Numbered from the stretch's first letter, positions 1 to 12,744 are shown. The stretch is 64,000 nt of DNA from Theropithecus gelada (GCF_003255815.1 NC_037673.1:4955840-5019839), one strand, 5' to 3'. Numbers and translations are program-made. Notes: generated from the letters alone by a model not told the origin.

Positions 1-560
1 GTGAAATATATTAACATATTTTCTTGACATTGAACCATCCTTATATTCCTGCTGTGAATCATTATCTGGTGATTTAGTTCTTTCTAATATGCTATTTGAT
101 CTTGCCTTCTCTTAATTTATTTGGTATTTTTCACATTAATATTCCTAAGTATTATTGAGCTGTAGTTTTCTTTTGTGTGCTAAAATATACTACATTCATT
201 TCTATAAATGCTAGAAATCTTTCATATTTTTTATGCTCTGGAACAATTTAATAGCTTTGGTGTTAACTATCTCCTAGCATTTGGTAAAATATATTTGAAG
301 CAGCTGAATCAGTTGGTTTTTGAAGGAGTTAGATCTTTGGTAAGCTTTTATATTATTATGTGTGGTAATTGGACTACTTAGATTGTTTATCCCTTCTGGA
401 GTTAGTTTTTCTAATTAAGAAAACCTTCTTTTTAAATGTATAATTTAAATTTAAATTTTATATATTTGGAAGTAGTATCCCATTAGATTATTTTCATTTC
501 TTCTACATGTAAATATTTTCTTATTCTCATTTCTTATCTTGCATATTAGTGCTTACTACT
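1..560 (-). mobile_element. L1 (LINE) ORF2 fragment, antisense to the gene
   Basis: Phrases such as 'aaccatccttatattcctg' and 'gagctgtagttttcttttgtg' match the antisense of the L1 reverse-transcriptase region. The copy is diverged and truncated by the window edge. No open frame survives, so it is dead. Confidence 0.7.
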
Positions 561-1059
561 TATTTTCTTCATGAAGTCAATGAATCAGTGACAGTTTCAC
601 CAAGAAAATAGAAACCTTTCTAGGTATTTCGAGCAAGAAGTTAATTAATACAGAGGATTGGTTGTTTACAAAATAGAAAGATTAAAGGAGTAAAGGCCAG
701 ACATCTGTAGCTCTCAGAGTTACTCTGGATTTTGAAAAGCCAGAAAGTTGCAGAAACTTTTAGAGATCAATGGTGATGATTACAGATAATCCAGCACTGG
801 AGCAAGTGATTCCCAGGGAAGGCTTGAAGATGGCCACAGACCTTTGCATCTGCCAAAGCCCATCCTTACATCCACTGCTTCCAAAGATGGGAGCATGTGG
901 CTTCTAACTCTCTTTCACCTTCCAAATCTCATGCTAGTGCCTCTGATTGGTGGGATCTAACTGAAAGCTTCACACATAAGAGAGTTAGAAAATGTACTCC
1001 TGATTTTTAGAACCTGTGATACATAGGAGAGTGCGAAAGAAGAAGGTATGCAAAGTTGT

Positions 1060-1540
1060 ATGTTATTATGTTCAACATATTGACTTCTGTTTCTAATATA
1101 TTGACTTTTGTTTCTATATCAGATCCCTCTTTCTGCTTTCTTGGGCTATCCTTTATTTCTAACATCCTAATTAAAAATATTTGATTCACTTATTTTTATT
1201 CTTATTCATATATTGACATAAGTATTTAAGGCCATGAATTGTCCTCTGAATACTGCTTTAGCTACATTCCATGGATTATCTTTTGTAGCATTTTCATCAT
1301 TATTTTCTTAAGTAAGTTTTTTTGGAAACTGCTACCTGCTCTTCTTTTTGCTCTATTTCTATTAATTGCTAAAACTTGCAAAGGAACACTTTACATTCCT
1401 CTTTTATTTCCTAATTATATACTTACCTTATGTGCTTGTCATCCATTGGTGTTCTCAACTGAAGATTCTACTGTCCCTCATAAGGAGCATTTGGAAACCC
1501 GTGACAGATTTTAGTTGTCATGATAATTGGGAGAGGGATG
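1060..1540 (-). mobile_element. L1 (LINE) fragment, antisense
   Basis: The stretch around 1215-1330 resembles antisense L1 ORF2 ('taaggccatgaattgtcctc', then 'actgctttagctacattcc'). It is probably a further part of the element at 1-560, with other old sequence between them. Borders are approximate. Confidence 0.55.
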
Positions 1541-2784
1541 CTACTGACATTTAGTGGGCAGGATCCAGGGTTGCTAAAAGTCTTGCAATATGCACTGCTG
1601 TGCTACATAACAAGGAATGTTGTTGCTTAAAATGCTAGTAAAGTCTCATTAAGGAAAACAAAAGGTTTCTAAAGTCACAGCTAAAAAATAACTGGCTGAG
1701 GCAAAACTTGCACATACATTGGACAAACACAGTGTTTTTCATTGAGTTTTAAATTTTTTTACTACATTGTTACTAAATTATCACATGACTTACTAGATCC
1801 AGACTTCCCTGTTATCCAATTAACAGGTAAAAGTTCTGGGACTTGGACCTGGGACTTTGCCCACACTGAGGCAGTTCAAGAGTGAAGCCAAACAAATGTC
1901 TCCAATAAGAAAAAAATCTAAGGCCATGAATAAAGTCAACTTCTGTTTCTATTTCAAAGCAAAACAGATTCCTTATTTGCTTTGTTAAGAGACTGTACCT
2001 TGCATAGAATCATCAATGATCATAAAGGCATGATTCTTTATTCAGACTTGAACAAAAGGTTTGAATTTCACATGTTTTTAATTTCAAAACAGGAAACCAA
2101 ACTGAAGCCATTATTTATAGAATCACACCTCCTTAAAAGCCATAAGAGTTTGGTTAAGAATTAAAAAATGGACTTTAAACTTGAAAAGTAAGTGTACATA
2201 GAGGAACAGATTAATTTTCACCTGTATTCATTAGACCTCTAACAGTTTTAGAAAAATAGTATCATTATTCAGTATGTTTCTTATTTAAATTGGATCATCA
2301 TAACTATTACACTTAAGGAAGTCTGTAAGATTTTCTGCAGAACATTTTAAAACAAACATTTGTTTCTTCTTCTAATTTAATAGTCTCTCAGCCCTAGTTA
2401 GCGAGTGGAAAGTGGGTTCATTAAACATCTTCAAATTGCATCTCAGCATTGATACATGAGTCACTCATCGAAATTGTGCCCCAGTTTGCCCTTAAGTAAT
2501 ATAAAAAGAAAAGAATATACCCCATTTTGATGATGTTTGGGGGAATAAGTATTAGTTAATCCACTAGTAACTTGTCCAAGCTTAGAAGTTAATGAATATA
2601 ACAGAATTACCCAGTGGCTCAAAAACTACTTACTAAGTGAAGTGACAAACTAATCCATGCTTGCTACTGAAATTATAACAATGAATAACACATGCACTCT
2701 GCCCCGAGAAATCTGTTCCAATAGATGACACACAAATGTTAACAGAACCTTATAATTAGAGTCACCATGTAATGCATTACTGGA

Positions 2785-2851
2785 ATGCAAACAGGGATGT
2801 AATGATGTAATGCAAACTGCAACGTAATGCAAACTACAACGTAATGCAAAC
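2785..2851 (+). repeat. 17-bp tandem repeat with four ATGCAAAC sites
   Basis: Two full 17-bp units (2807-2823, 2824-2840) differ at one base and are followed by a partial unit (2841-2851). ATGCAAAC occurs at 2785, 2810, 2827 and 2844. The motif is one base from the POU-domain octamer ATGCAAAT. Regulatory activity is not shown by sequence alone. Confidence 0.8.
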
Positions 2852-3029
2852 AACTGGGATGCTTTGAAAGGAAAAGATGTTACTGCTACCCTTTTTCAGG
2901 GCAAATGTGCATAAAGCTGAGCTAACTGGACATGAACTGTTTTTATTCACAGCACTTCTGACACCAAATCAGTGGAGTTTTTCCACACTAACAACCAGTT
3001 CTGCAATTCTGTAGATGCTACTAGCTGGG

Positions 3030-3650
3030 TGTCCTACAATTCAGTTCAATTCTGATACTGACTACCTGGAATTAGCCTCAGACCCCAGAGGGGTAAGAGC
3101 TCAATTCCCCAAGACTGTCCTCCTCTCAGATGCCAGTTTCCAGTCTTGGGTCTCATGGGTACCCACAACTTGCCTACAAAGTCAGGGGTTCCCACAGGCT
3201 TTCCCTTTCAGGTTTGCTAATCTGCTAAACTTTCCCTTTCAGGTTTGCTAATCTGCTAAACTTTCCCTTTCAGGTTTGCTAATCTGCTAAAATGGCTCAT
3301 AAAACTCAAGAAGCCTCTTGATTTACGATCATGGGTTTGCTACAAAGGTTACAAATGACGAAGAGTTACATAGGTCTTGAGGTCTCGAAGGGTCCCGAGC
3401 ACAGGGGCTTTTGACCCCATGGAGTTGGGATGTGCTACTCCCCACCATGTGGATGTGTTTACCAACTACCAATCTCTCTGAACTCCATCATTAAAGAGGT
3501 TGAATGACATCAGAATGATTGATTAAATCATCAGCCATCAGTGATTAGCCAGGTCTCAAGCCTCTTTGCCCTCTCTGGATGTTGGTGAGGTCAGGGAGTG
3601 AGGACTGAAAGTTCCGTATTCCAGAGATCCCAGGGGTCTTAGGAGCTGTG
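3030..3650. mobile_element. Old interspersed repeat of unassigned family (LTR-like)
   Basis: The text from 'ctacaattcagttcaattctg' through 'gggtcccgagcacaggg' to 'gaatgattgattaaatcatc' reads like a repeat seen many times in primate DNA, but I cannot name the family with certainty. It is interrupted by the triplicated 31-bp unit at 3199-3291. Confidence 0.4.
3199..3291 (+). repeat. Perfect 3 x 31-bp tandem repeat
   Basis: Units at 3199-3229, 3230-3260 and 3261-3291 are identical. Each begins ctttccctttcaggtttgct and ends ctgctaaa. Perfect identity inside an otherwise diverged repeat indicates recent expansion or gene conversion. Confidence 0.95.
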
Positions 3651-3724
3651 TGTACTAATCACACTGGGGTAAACTGAAATAGAAATCAATGGTGGCTTCT
3701 AAGTTTGCCCAGAGCAGACTTATA

Positions 3725-3915
3725 CTTCTCAAAGTGTAGTCCTTGGTCCAGCATCAGCAGTAGCAATTGAGCCTTTGTTAGAGATGCAAATTCTAAGACC
3801 CAACCACAGACCTGCTGCAGCTGAAATCTAGAAGCAGAGCCTGGCACTCCTTGTTTTAATGAATGAGCCCTTCCAGGGTGCTCTGATACCCAAGCTTGCG
3901 AACCAGTGAGCCAAA
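3725..3915 (+). mobile_element. MER5A-like hAT (Charlie) MITE copy
   Basis: It starts 'cttctcaaagtgtagtcct' and runs through 'gagatgcaaattctaagacc' to 'aagcttgcgaaccagtgagc', the order of the MER5A consensus, including its inverted ends. It is diverged and non-coding. Confidence 0.7.
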
Positions 3916-6225
3916 GAATTTAAAGAAGCGGGTATTTGAGTCTGATTGAAAGGGATAAGAAGAAACCTGCCGGGGAAGCCCAGAGGCATGGTGGTAGAGC
4001 ACAGCACCCCAGGTGGAGAGAACAGCAGGTAGACGGCCCTGGGGAGTCAGAGGACCATAGAAGAGCTTGCAGGGCAGGGTCACAGCATCACAGGGCTAGA
4101 AGGGCAAGGCTGGGAAGTCCAGAGCTTAAACACAGAAAAAAAAAATGGGCTTTTAGTCTGGGAGTGGCAGGAATGTGTGCATGTGTATGTATATTTTTAA
4201 AAGGAAATGCCATTTTTAAAAGGACATTCATTTGCTGGAAAACAGAAGCTGATCCAGAACAGAGTGCTGCTTTCCCTCCTGAGGGCGGGAGCAGTTGTGA
4301 GGCCTTGACTATGAGGCATTTGGGGCACATCATTGCCCACCCCTCGGTACCTATGTCTGTGTTGAGTGTGACGTGTTGGCTCACAGAGCTGGTCCACTAC
4401 TATCTCAGGGACACTGACAGTGATATGTTTCTGGGACATCACCTCCTTTCCACTGTGCAGCGATTTGGGTCATCGTGCACAACCTCTGTGAATCCTGTAC
4501 ACACCTGCGCATGTCTCTGACCCGCTGAGTCCCACCTGAGCTGCAACCGAGCCTTGTCCAGCATCACGGATGGAGCGGGATCCTGTGACCACTCAGGCTT
4601 CTGCAGATTCCACTTCTACTCTCGTCTCCAACACAAGGACACATCTGTTGAATCGAGGTTCAGGCAGCTGAGCATCAGAATTCTAGAAATCCACCCTGTT
4701 TACTGTAAAAAGTATCTGAGACAGATCTCAGTCAAGTTAGAAGTTTATTTTGCTGAGGTTAAGGATAGGCCAGAAGAAAGGAAGACAGAATCCCAGAAAC
4801 ACAGTCTGTGGTTTGTGCCTTTCTCCAAAGATGATTTATTTTGAGAGCTTCAATATTTAAAGGGGAGAAGTGGACTGGAGGGGAAAGAGTAAGGTTATGG
4901 TCCCACTACTGAATCAACAGGTCGCAAGGGAAAAGGAGCAGGCAGGGAATCGTCAACTGAGTATTCATCTCACTCAGTAAATCGGCACTGTACACCAGAT
5001 AAGGTGAACATGCGGTAGCTACCAGTGGGGGTGTTTAACCTTGTATCTGCAGCTTTCTTTTTAGGAACAAAAGGAAAGGCAGCTTTTTGCATGACTCAGT
5101 TTTCAGCTTGATTTTTCCTTTTGGCGTAGTAAATTGGAATCCTGAGTTTTTCTTTTCTTTTAGCATTACTCTCGCCCCACGGTGTTGTCCCCTTTCAAAG
5201 GCTGCCCTGAGCAGCTCCCTCCCCCCACCTCCACTACACCTGCCTGGGGGGATGTTGGACACTCAAAGGCCAATCCCAAATCCATCTTTGATTTTCCTAA
5301 ATTGATCTTTTAGAACAGATGTTGAAACTGCAAACTTACCAGAGTACTAGAAATATTTACTTGTATTGTCTTTCTGTTGCCCCAAGGGATTGAGGTCCAT
5401 CTTCAATGGATGCCTCCTTAGTCCTCTTGCTTTTAGTCTGTAGCGGTTTAAATCTTGTTCTTTCATAGAAATATTCTTCTTCAAGAGGCTCAATATGTTA
5501 AAATAATTTTCTTACATTTTTAGAGTATGTATCAAAGTCATTTTTAAAAAACCTATTCCTGATCAAAGATCACTAAAATCAGAGAAATAATTGCAAAATT
5601 CACCTTAAGGGGGCATCATGCACTTACCTGGGTTAAATATATAATTCTGCCAAGTTAGCAGAGAGATGACTGGTTTTACAAAACTAGGAGGGTCCTATGT
5701 AACTTCTCTTTCTGCTTTATCAATGCTCAAAGGGCTAAACCCCAAAAAATGGGTGGTTTGGGGCTTAGAGCCATGAGCTCCTACAGTGGCTCCTGCTTTA
5801 CAACTTAGGAGAGCTGCCCTCCTCTTTACACTTGAGAAAACTGATAATGTGTGGAGTGTGACTTTCCCTTCTGAATGGCCCCACTCCTTTTGACTAAGCA
5901 ACGCCAAAATGTCAAACTTGTTTTCAATGTATATTTTAGAGACTTTCAACTCTCTTTAAGTCAGGAGGGGTTTGACTTCTGTGGAACTGGCATGAGAGAT
6001 TTTCATGCCTGGTGTCTACAGTCTGCTCCTTTCCTCCTCGGAGACAATCTCTTTGTTGTATTTCCTTATAAGCAAACTCTGAGTTGTCTGAGTCCGTCTG
6101 AGTTGTACACGGCTTGGGCTGCAGAGGAGTGAGAACAGGTGTTCTGCCCAATCTGCAGGATTCCTTCATCTGTATTTCCAAAGGCAGTGATAAAATCACT
6201 TTTAGTTCTGAATGTATTTTGTGTT

Positions 6226-6513
6226 TATTTTATTTATTTATTTATTTGTTTTTATTTATTTATTTATTTTGAGATGGAGTCTTGCTCTGTCGCCCAGGCT
6301 GGAATGCAGTGGCACGATCTCAGCTCACTGCAAGCTCCGCCTCCTGGGTTCACGCCATTCTCCTGCCTCAGCCTCCCAAGTAGCTGGGACTACAGGCGCC
6401 CACCACCATGCCCGGCTAATTTTTTGTATTTTTTAGTAGAGACGGGTTTCACCATGTTAACCAGGATGGTCTCAATCTCCTGACCTCGTGATCCGCCCGC
6501 CTTGGCCTCCCAA
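6226..6513 (-). mobile_element. AluY-like element, minus, 5'-truncated, with (TTTA)n tail
   Basis: A TTTA-rich tail (6226-6270) precedes 'gagatggagtcttgctctgtc', the reverse complement of an Alu 3' end. The copy stops at 'ggcctccc', lacking the B-box end of the left arm. It is the first of three minus Alus in a row. Confidence 0.9.
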
Positions 6514-6582
6514 ATATTTTGTGTTAATTTTAAATCAACACTAGTTTGGTTCTATTTATTTTTTCCCCTACTGCATTAACTC

Positions 6583-6876
6583 TTTTGAGGCAGGGTTTCC
6601 CTCTGTCATCCAGGCTGGAGTGCAGTGAAGCGCCATTTCGGCTCACTGCAGCTTCTGCTTTCCAGGCTCACGTGATCCTCCCCTCAGCCTCCTGAGTACA
6701 TGGGACTACAGGCGCATGCCACCATGCCTGGCTAATCTTCGTAATCTTCGTACTTTTTGTAGAGATGGGGTTTCGCCATATTGCCCAGGCTGTTCTCAAA
6801 CTCCTGGACTCAAGCGATTCACGTGCCTAAGGCTGTCAAAGTGCTGGGATTGCAGGTGTGAGCCACCATGCCTGGT
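6583..6876 (-). mobile_element. AluJ-like element, minus
   Basis: It runs from 'tgaggcagggtttccctctg' to 'gtgagccaccatgcctggtc'. It is full-length but more diverged than its neighbours, consistent with an older J subfamily copy. Confidence 0.85.
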
Positions 6877-6923
6877 CCTGCATTCACTCTTTAATATCAT
6901 TCCTCAAAGTGTCTTTTAGCTGT

Positions 6924-6925
<2 letters not shown>

Positions 6926-6954
<29 letters not shown>

Positions 6955-7199
6955 GTCGGAGTCTTGCTCTGCTGCCAGGCTGGAGTACAGTGAGTGGCAC
7001 GATCTCGGCTCACTGAAACCTCCAACTCCCTGGTTCCAGCGATTCTCCTACCTCAAACCCCTGAGTAGCCGGGAATATAGGCACATGCCACCACGCCCAG
7101 CTAATTTTTGTATTTTTAGTAGAGATGGAGTTTCGCCATGTTGGTCAGGATGGCCTCGATCCCCTGACCCTGTGATCCACCCGGCTCAGCTTCCCAAAG
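6926..7199 (-). mobile_element. Alu element, minus, 5'-truncated, with 29-bp T run
   Basis: A T run (6926-6954) is followed by 'gtcggagtcttgctctgctg'. The body ends at 'cagcttcccaaagta'. Small internal indels ('gagtggcacg') mark it as diverged. The T run may vary in length. Confidence 0.87.
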
Positions 7200-7201
7200 T
7201 A

Positions 7202-7480
7202 TCTCTTTTTTATTGTGGCAAAATATATGTAAAATTTGCTATTTTCACCATTTTTGAATGTACATTTTAGTACTATTAAGTACATTCACATTGATGTACA
7301 ACCATCACCAGCATCATTTCCAGAATTTTTTCATCTTCTCAAATGGAAACTCTGTGACTATTAGACATTAGCTCCCAATTCTCCCTCCTCCGAGATCCTG
7401 GTAACCATCATTCTACTTTCTGTCTCAATGAATTGACTATTCCTGGTACCTCACTTAAGTTAAAGTCCCTTTGGGATAAA
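7202..7480. mobile_element. Old L1-related 3' sequence
   Basis: 'attgtggcaaaatatatgta', 'gtacaaccatcaccagcatc' and 'ggtaaccatcattctacttt' belong to a familiar ancient LINE-associated repeat (L1M class). The family and strand are from memory and not certain. Confidence 0.5.
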
Positions 7481-8107
7481 TTTAATTAATTGAAATATTG
7501 AACAAATATAGGAATGTTCACAAAGTCTTAAATAGATAGAGGCTGAGAATCAAACAAACTTGCATTTCCATCGACTTCCTTCTATGCAACACCTAAGTCA
7601 TGATTGTTAAAGTTAGCCTTTCAGATTTAGCTCTCTGAATTCTCTGGTGACAAACTGCTTGTTGTTTTGTTGTCTGTGTTTCCTGCTGATTTATTACTGT
7701 TTCTTGTTGTCATCTCAAATGGAAAAGTGGAACAGGCATATTTAATATTGGTGTTTCTGCTGAAAATCCAATGGTGTTTTCAGCTATGGAAAGAGTAGAA
7801 AAGAAGCAGGTACATTTCAGCAAATGTATGATGACATCAATCGCAAAACGAATGTTGACTTTAAAGACGTTAAAATAAAAATATGGAGGGAAAATATATA
7901 CATCTTAAAATGAATGAAACTCACTAATTACAACTTATGAAGACAGGTCAGAGAAGTGGATATTAATAGTTGGCCAGTTGGTCATTAGCACAAAGATATA
8001 CCAGTGTGGCTAAGATTTTTTTAAAGAGATTTTATTAGCTCACCATCTACCTTTTACTGTGGGGCATGCATGTGAGTCTTTATTCTACTTTTCATCCTTC
8101 TCTACAG

Positions 8108-8234
8108 GACAGATGACTGTGAGAGAGGGCTGCTACAGAGACCTGAAGTTTCAAGTAAATACATCTTTCTGCAATCCCAAGACTCGACCTGTCACGGGGC
8201 TGGTGCCTTGCAAAGTATCCGCCTGTCCTCCCAG
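8108..8234 (+). CDS. ADAMTS16: ADAMTS16 exon: C-terminal part of TSR2
   Basis: The 127-nt exon lies between acceptor ctctacag and donor ag|gtaagaag. It enters in phase 1 (two bases finish a codon begun upstream) and leaves in phase 2, giving about 42 residues. Four cysteines (GCY, SFC, VPC, SAC) are the last four of a six-cysteine TSR, so the first half of this repeat, with the tryptophans and the CxxTC motif, lies in the previous exon outside the window. The sequence NTS is an N-glycosylation sequon. The terminal AG joins the C at 48284 to make the Ser that opens TSR3, which confirms the link across a 40-kb intron. An alternative acceptor cag at 8110-8112 exists but would break the phase I infer. 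Confidence 0.88.
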
Positions 8235-9213
8235 GTAAGAAGCATTGTGTTCATCAAAGCAGGTTTCCCAGGTTACAGACGTGCTCAGCGAGTCTTATAG
8301 CTCCTGATGTAGACAGAGAAGTGCTGATGGCCATCATGTCACTCATAACAGTGGAGAAGCAAAGGGGACAAGAGCTTCCTGGACAAGGGACCTAGAGAGT
8401 ATGTTTAGTTGGGAAGTGGTCTGGAAATTCTTGTGACTGCAAGTGGACATTCTTAGAATGGCGTCCTATTTGTTGTATTTGTGCTTTCATTGGTTGCAGG
8501 CTGGCAGGAGTGATAACACGCTATGGTGATAATGATGCATTCTCTCTTAGCCTGCTGTCCTGTCCACTAGTGTGTGCTTTTCTTGCCGAATGAAACTTGC
8601 TGGAAGAACGCATCAAAAGGCCTGCCAGTGGGGAATGGACCCTGGATTCCTCAGTGCCTTGCAAACATACAATTGTGAGGGCTGGAGCCACAGAAAGTCA
8701 GGGTTCTTGTCACCCTACTTTACCCTCACTGCTACTGCCCCTAGGAGTTCCTAAACCCAAGCTTGGGTTCTCTAAGGCGGGACGTGGGGAAGGACCCCCT
8801 TGAGGCAGCCATGGTCCTACTGCACTGTCAGGAGCTATCACGTCTTGGCAAGGCCTTCATCCCGCTATTCTCTTTACGTGGGACATGTCACAGAAGGTTG
8901 TGAAAACTGATGCAAGATTTTTCTCAGGCTCTTTGCTGGACTCCCAGCAGGGGCACCTTGTCTACTTGGCCTCCTGCACTCAGCCCCTTGTGGGAGGGAG
9001 GCATGTGAGCAAGTGAGTACAGGATCCAGCTCGTCACTCTGAAGACACAGGAGCAAGCTCCGGGTAAAGCCCGCAGCCAGACCAGGCGTGTTGCCTGGAG
9101 ACGAACACAGTGGTACCCAGGCAAGGGTGCCCGTGACCCCAGATCCCCAGAGTGGGTGTTAATGTGCGAATTAGCTTTTTTAGTTCCATCATCCACAGCC
9201 CAATGGACAGAGG

Positions 9214-9766
9214 TGTGTTAGCAGCTCAGTCAGCCCCGACCCTGTAGTGTGGGGCAGCTGCCCTCCACCAGCGGGGGCAAAGGGCCAGCCTTTCTGGTAC
9301 CCACACTCAGTGGGCCCCAAGCTCTTGTCCAGCATCCAAGAAGAATGAGGTCATGCTTGACCACTGAAGGATGGTGAGGGCAGATAATTTTATCAAGCGA
9401 TGAAAATAGCTCTCAGCAGAGAGGGGAGCTGGAGAGGGTATGAAAATGGCAGGTCGTCTTCTCCCAAAGTCAGCAGGTCTCCTCCCCCAAGTTAGGCCAT
9501 CTCCCCTCTACCAACTGAGCCTGGGGTCTTTAGAGGCACAGGGTGGGGGCAGGCCAGGCCATATGTACTATTGGAAAGGGCAACATTCGATTGCTTAAAA
9601 GGCATTATTGAGAAAGAACCAATTGAAAGAGAGTAGGCAAACAGGAATGGAAGTTCTCCCTCTGGTCTGTGGGTTTTGGGCTGCTTTTGGCTTGAAGTTG
9701 GGGTTTCGTGGGGACTTGCCCCTGTCTGCCTAGGATTTCTCTGCCTCCTGCCTCTATTAAAATGCA
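9214..9766 (-). mobile_element. Probable solitary retroviral LTR (ERV1-type), antisense
   Basis: Read on the minus strand it starts TGCATTTTAATAGAGG, contains the polyadenylation-like block 'gagctattttcatcgcttga' then 'taaaatt', continues 'ctcattcttcttggatgctg', and ends CTAACACA. That gives TG...CA termini over about 553 bp. I found no clear target-site duplication and no internal gag, pol or env next to it. It is an old, non-coding copy. Confidence 0.55.
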
Positions 9767-12744
9767 CCTGAGATCACATATTTACAGAATTAAATTCTAG
9801 CTCCAACTAGATCTTTCAAATAGCCCAAGGCACTTGAAGACTTAATACAAGATAATCTAATACATTTTGATGATAAAGATCCACAATAGCTGGCAAATTG
9901 ATCCCAAGTTTGCTGAACTATGCCTCAAAAGCATGAAACTGGGTACTCTCCCCGAGGCAATAAAGTACAGGAAGGTGGGAGACACTGTCTCTTTTTGGAG
10001 GTGTTACCCCTGGTCTCTCTCTCAGTAAAGAGAAGGAGGTCACTTACCAACATTTGAAGAGCCAGGACCCTTCTTGCAATCACAGTAAGAGGACACCTCC
10101 TTGGGAAGATCTTGTCCTCCCAGCACACCTGCCCCTGATGTGATCGGGGACCTGTCACCTTATAAAGCCACCAGCCCTGCCTCAGTCATGGTTCCTGAAC
10201 CACCACTTCCCAAGACCTGCTATCGAGAGAGATGCAGTCAGAATTTACACAAGAAATTAAGTGCTTAAGATGCAGCACACTGAGACATGGGACACCCTCT
10301 GGGGGACTCTTCCCGGTATCAACCAGGGCCTGTGGAGTTGATGCACACCCATGATGATGCTCCACGGCCCTCAGCTGTCCCTGAGCCAACCCTGTGGGCC
10401 ACTGCAGGAGAGCTGGCTGCTGGCCTTTCCCACCCTGACAGGCCTTCAGCCTGTGCTGAGCTCCATGACAAGAGCACAGCCCACTCACCAGGGGCTCCCT
10501 CTGTGTCTGGAATGACACACCAAATACAGACATGCCCACATCATTTAGGAAATAAGCCCCATGGCTGGCTGAGGCAGTATGTAGTATGGCACCAGTATGG
10601 GCAAAAGTGATCGTCCTGTCCGAAGGAAATGGAGGCCCCTTGCTGAGTTGTGTCAGAGAAAAATGAAGCCAAGTACTGGGTAAAGTGGTCAGGAGAGATT
10701 TTAGTCAGTGATCCCTGCTGCAATAGGGAAAACATTGTGGCCTGAAGTGAACTCCCCTTAGATCAGCAGAGACGATTGGGCATTTTACAGGGAGAATAGA
10801 AGAGCAGGGAGGGGCAGACTCAGGGCTCAGGAGAGTTGGGGAGGTGAAAACCTGCAAAAAGCATGAAGAAAGGTTGGTTCTTGTGAAATCTCTCGGTTTG
10901 CCAACTGGCGATCATAGAAGTGAGGCTCCCACCTTCCCACAGAGACTGGGAGACAGGGGTCCTATCTTCAGGTGTCAGCCAGAACAAACAGGAAATGCTT
11001 TGGGAAGCCTTGAGATTTCTCAGACAGGCACTTTAAAAGGGGCTGGGGTTATCTTAGGGATGTAGCCTTGAGCTGTCAGAAACCATGTTAGTGTTTCTTC
11101 AGGACTTCATAAGCCCAGGTGAGGCCTTGTGGTGAAGTGGGCTCAGACGAACCTGGCTAGAGTTTGGCCAAGGACAGAACATTGTCAACTGCTGCAGCAA
11201 CTTGACCTCCCACCCCCTGCTCCCTAGACAGTGGAGTCTGCGTGCGTTCCAGTTGGTGTTGACATCACTGTGACCTTGATTGCAGGTCCTTGCCTTGCCA
11301 TATGGAAATTGGGAGCATCGCTTCCTGTGCTGAATTCCTCTTTCCATACCGTGTTTAGTCCAGGTTTGTTAAGCGAGAAGCATCTGTGGTTCTTCAAGGT
11401 ACCTAGTTACCAGTGCTGTGAAGTGGGGAAACCACTAAATTAGACTTAAAGAAGTGTGTGTGTGTGTGCGCGTGCACGCGTGCGTGAGTTTCACATGCAG
11501 GAGGAACTAGGGTTACTAGTTCCATGTGGAAGTAAATCCGTCAGGATGTTAAAGCTCAGGGTAATCAGAAATGTTGAGTGCTTGAATGCATTTCTCAAGC
11601 TAGTCGTATTAATGGATCAAGCATAGCCTTGCAGTCTAGTCGGCCCTGGTCTACTCAGTGAAGCCCTTCTAGAAAGAATGCTAGAGAAAACTCACCCCAA
11701 CACAGGAACAAGCTACCAGTGTCTGGGCTCCTAATTGTGTGCTTTGAAGTATCACATAATTCAGATACGAAGTGATAGTTGGGATACCCCTGAAGAGACC
11801 CCTTTGCATCTGCAAACTCCACAGGATCAGGCATAGAAAGCAGGAGAGCTGGCGGCCTCAGGGCAGCAGAGAGAAGCAAAAGCAGTGGCAGAGGGGAGCA
11901 ACTGCGTCCTTTCCCTAGGACGGGCCTCCATCCTACCACATGGGGAGAATGTTAGCAGCTGCTTCAGTTCTTTTTTGGAAAGAGCAGAAGAGTTCATTTA
12001 AATTATGGTTGCCCATTGTTGCAATCTGCTTGTTGGTTGTTTGTTTTCTCTCTTGCCGCCTCCCCCATAGTGCCCAGAGGGACGTTCTCCTTGACACTCA
12101 CTGCAAGAGGAAACCTAGGATGTTAGGGATGGGCCCGGTGGGAAAGGACCTCTCCCCCTCCTGGGGCTACTCTTCCTGGTGTTACCCAGACTTCTTCTTC
12201 AACCAAACCTCAGGTAGAACATGCTCAACAGGAGATTATGTGGCTGCTCGTTTACTGTCACTCTTAGTGGTTTGCTGTTTCTATATCGTCTCACCCTGTT
12301 TTAAATCTGTCCAAACATTGCTTTCCAAGCGAGACCATAATACAGTTATTGAATTTCAATAATGGAACTCTAAGCAGCTTCTTACATAGTCAGGTAAAAC
12401 TGCCCTTACCCTCAACCATTATCCAAGACTGTCATCCTCACCTCTTGTATCCATTTAGATAAATCTTTGTTCCTGGTACAGAATTTTCACACTTACTATC
12501 TGGAAATATCTCTTTGGAATTGAAATGACAGGAGCTCCCTTTTCCTGCTTGCAGGGTGTACGATGAGGGTGTGGCTCGCGTCTTTGATGGCCTGCTGCCC
12601 AAACCTCTACGGGGTGCAGGCAGATGGGCAGGTTTGGGGCTCTGACCCCACAGTAACGTCTAAGGGTGAATGTTTACAGCTCCTGAACTCCCAGTGGGCA
12701 TGTGTTACAGTGTGCTTTTCTAGTTTTGCCTTCCCTAGGCAACT

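Larger units (their letters stand above)
1..8107 (+). other. ADAMTS16: ADAMTS16 intron upstream of the first exon in the window (partial)
   Basis: This stretch has no supported coding exon. It ends in the acceptor ctctacag directly before the exon at 8108. It contains antisense L1 pieces, a 17-bp tandem repeat, an old repeat with a perfect 3 x 31-bp insertion, a MER5A-like copy, three Alus in minus orientation and an old L1-related 3' segment. I recognise nothing specific in 1560-2780, 3920-6220 and 7490-8100. The open frames there lack family resemblance and look like chance. Confidence 0.75.

Noticed and set aside
3936..4520. 194-codon + frame
   Set aside because: Low-similarity, Arg-rich chance frame with no splice context and no recognised family.
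6139..7270. Several frames of 67-114 codons
   Set aside because: They translate minus-oriented Alu sequence (phrases like AQAGMQWHDLSSLQ), a familiar Alu artefact.
11940..12362. 140-codon + frame with a hydrophobic segment
   Set aside because: No family resemblance, no conserved motif, and it lies between LTR copies in a long intron.
9767..12744. Possible proviral interior between two LTR-like units
   Set aside because: No gag, protease, pol or env resemblance in either strand, and the two LTRs are of different types.
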